From Aureimonas glaciei (lineage in GTDB: Bacteria > Pseudomonadota > Alphaproteobacteria > Rhizobiales > Rhizobiaceae): a stretch of 64,000 nt of DNA. Both the position numbers and the translations under genes were made by a program. The stretch covers positions 213,757 to 277,756 of the forward strand of contig NZ_BMJJ01000008.1 in NCBI RefSeq assembly GCF_014643375.1, in the 5' to 3' direction. The notes under the pieces are model-generated. The model was given only the letters and a program-made list of their open reading frames with translations. It did no database searches and had not been told where the DNA came from. Numbering within the stretch: position 1 is the stretch's first letter; each line of letters begins with the position of its first letter. Below are positions 62,791 through 64,000 of the stretch, piece by piece.

Positions 62791-62832
62791 GCCAAGCGCA
62801 GTTCTGTCGCCGCCTCCAGCGCGCGACATTCG

Positions 62833-62865
62833 GGCCTCCCCGCCGACCAGCGGGGAGGCCTTTTT
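62833..62865 (+). terminator. Rho-independent terminator of the Thr/Gly-rich gene
   Basis: ggcctccccg pairs with cggggaggcc around an eight-base loop, then five T. It lies 43 bases past the stop codon. Confidence 0.85.
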
Positions 62866-62963
62866 CGTGCGCGCGATCCTTCGGGCGTGCCAGAGTTGTT
62901 GCTCAGTCCAGCCCAGCACCGGCTCCGCCTGTTAGGGAGCGCCAAGAGTTTCTGGAGGATCTG

Positions 62964-63518
62964 ATGCCGAGCAAATTTTCGGGCGGCCTGGCCGTGCTGC
63001 TGATGCTGTCCGCCGTTCCTGTCCTGCCCGCCGCGGCGCAGGAGATCATTCCCGGCTGGACCTCGGGCCCGCCGGGCGACGCGACCATGGACAAGGGCCG
63101 CCGCTTCGACTGCGCCGGCATCGCCTGTCCGCCGCAGGGCCTCTCCTGCCTCCACGCCGCCGCGCCGCACACGAAAGGCCAGCGCGTCGTGCCGACCTCA
63201 GACCTCCTGCGGCCCAAGGGCATGCCGTGGAAGGAGATCGAGGCCTGGCTCGCTCAGAAGCTGGTGATGCTGAAGCCGGACCTCGCCGGCACCGTCGATC
63301 CGAAGACCTGGACGGTCAGGGAGAAGGCGAAACTCTCCGCCGACCGGAAATATGTCGACAAGCGCTACGACGCCGGCAGCGCCGGCGAAGTGCCGCTCGC
63401 CTTGTGGATGGACGAGGGCGCGATGAACGTCGTCGTCTGCACCACCGTCGCCGACGGCGCGGCGCGCATCGACACGCTGGTGCGGGTGCTGAACAAGGGC
63501 GAGGCGGCGGAGGAGTAG
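62964..63518 (+). CDS. Exported hypothetical protein
   Basis: A 184-residue protein with a signal peptide (MPSKFSGGLAVLLMLSAVPVLPAAAQ). The mature part has four Cys (RFDCAGIACPPQGLSC and VVVCTT), likely paired in disulfides in the periplasm. No family identified. ATG follows a tggagg ribosome site. Confidence 0.75.
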   Translation: MPSKFSGGLAVLLMLSAVPVLPAAAQEIIPGWTSGPPGDATMDKGRRFDCAGIACPPQGLSCLHAAAPHTKGQRVVPTSDLLRPKGMPWKEIEAWLAQKLVMLKPDLAGTVDPKTWTVREKAKLSADRKYVDKRYDAGSAGEVPLALWMDEGAMNVVVCTTVADGAARIDTLVRVLNKGEAAEE

Positions 63519-63642
63519 GGGCTGGGTCTGTGCGCAGTGCCCGCCGACTGCGCGAGCGCTCAGGCCGCTATCCGGGCCGTCTTATTACCGCCGTTCCCCC
63601 CGTCCATGGCGGCGGGACAGCACCCGAACCACAGGACTTGCC

Positions 63643-63777
63643 ATGAAAATCTCGCTCCTCCTCCTCTCCGCCCTTCTCCTCGGCGGCTGCCTGTCCGAGA
63701 TCAACAAGCCGATCCGGCCGGGCGATACCTGGCGGGAAAAGGCCGAGGCGACGAGCAATCCGATGGGCGTCGACTAA
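63643..63777 (+). CDS. Very small lipoprotein
   Basis: A 44-codon gene: MKISLLLLSALLLGGCLSEIN, with lipobox LGGC (Cys at 16), then NKPIRPGDTWREKAEATSNP to its end. After processing only 29 residues remain. An acagga site lies a few bases before the ATG. Short outer-membrane lipoproteins of this kind are easily missed; the tail PGDTWREKAE looks conserved-type but I name no family. Confidence 0.65.
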   Translation: MKISLLLLSALLLGGCLSEINKPIRPGDTWREKAEATSNPMGVD

Positions 63778-63896
63778 GTTTTTGGAGGGCCGGTCGCTGG
63801 TGAAGCTCGACAGGCTGGCCCGGTAGCGGTTTCTGGCCATCCGGGTCGAAGCAGGGGAGGCCGGGCGGTCATGGCGCGGCTTTCCTGAAGAGCTTG

Positions 63897-63963
63897 GCCC
63901 CTCATCCCGCTGCCTGTCCAGCGGATTGATGAGTAACAGAACTGCCCGGATGGATGGGTTACA
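63897..63963. repeat. Repeat fragment and direct repeats at window end
   Basis: gcccctcatcccgctgcctg resembles the palindromic repeats at 30466 and 41111. Further right gatgagtaaca (63928-63938) and gatgggttaca (63953-63963) are near direct repeats, spaced like the multiple terminal repeats of some insertion sequences. No transposase lies in the window. Confidence 0.3.
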
Positions 63964-64000
63964 CTTCTTCGGCTTTGGAAGGGTCCCGGTCTGCGTCGGT

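Noticed and set aside
61891..62919. Long minus-strand frames across the intergenic region and the Thr/Gly-rich gene
   Set aside because: Low-complexity shadows of plus-strand genes; no start site, no motifs.

Overview
The window is GC-rich chromosomal DNA from an alphaproteobacterium, almost certainly Hyphomicrobiales (Rhizobiales). Pointers are a fused TrpE-TrpG anthranilate synthase, the gene order ychF-pth-rplY and lgt-methyltransferase-pgeF, a MarR/response regulator/kinase set divergent from ilvE, a BA14K-type protein, betaine-lipid genes btaAB, HisKA_2 kinases, and intergenic palindromes of the kind scattered through rhizobial genomes. The genus cannot be fixed from sequence reading alone. 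There is no rRNA, tRNA, prophage, complete insertion sequence or CRISPR array in view. Most of the window is core chromosome with dense, mostly short operons; a small toxin-antitoxin pair is the clearest accessory item.

Layout. 1-8.3 kb: 3' end of trpE(G), a CDF metal exporter, a membrane HisKA_2 kinase, then a leucine-rich leader peptide with attenuator-like hairpins ahead of leuA, which is translationally coupled to an acetolactate-synthase-like ThDP enzyme and followed by a serine hydrolase. 8.3-15.3 kb: BenE-type transporter, metallophosphoesterase, Nudix enzyme, secreted hydrolase divergent from a membrane-anchored AraC regulator, glutathionyl-hydroquinone reductase, GNAT enzyme. 15.3-25 kb: four-gene MoxR/DUF58/DUF4159/membrane vWA-like operon divergent from DUF1285-Nudix-cca. 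25-30.4 kb: DUF1059 gene, hemF, OmpW porin, btaAB under a likely Pho box, and trmL. 30.5-38.2 kb: two coupled ABC exporters, the cytochrome bc1 operon petABC with a clear terminator, and apt. 38.2-41 kb: periplasmic HAD phosphatase, two coupled MaoC-like proteins, an OsmC protein and palindromic repeats.

41-51 kb: ychF, pth, rplY, corA, prs, a lipoprotein, an M24 peptidase, pgeF, a MidA-like methyltransferase and lgt, all on the minus strand. 51-58.8 kb: ubiK, YbjN, proC, csaA, a PIN toxin-antitoxin pair, kinase/regulator/MarR, ilvE and a metallo-beta-lactamase-fold hydrolase. 58.9-64 kb: a BA14K-like envelope protein, two cold-shock proteins, a pyroglutamyl-peptidase-like protein, and three small exported proteins.

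Themes: branched-chain amino acid synthesis (leuA with a putative leucine leader, an ALS-like protein, ilvE), respiration and heme (petABC, hemF), envelope adaptation (btaAB with a Pho box, OmpW with a FixK/FNR-like site, BA14K, lgt, pgeF), and stress response (cold-shock proteins, an exported Thr/Gly-rich protein behind an EcfG-like promoter). Stop/start overlaps (ATGA, GTGA, TGATG) are frequent and define most of the operons.
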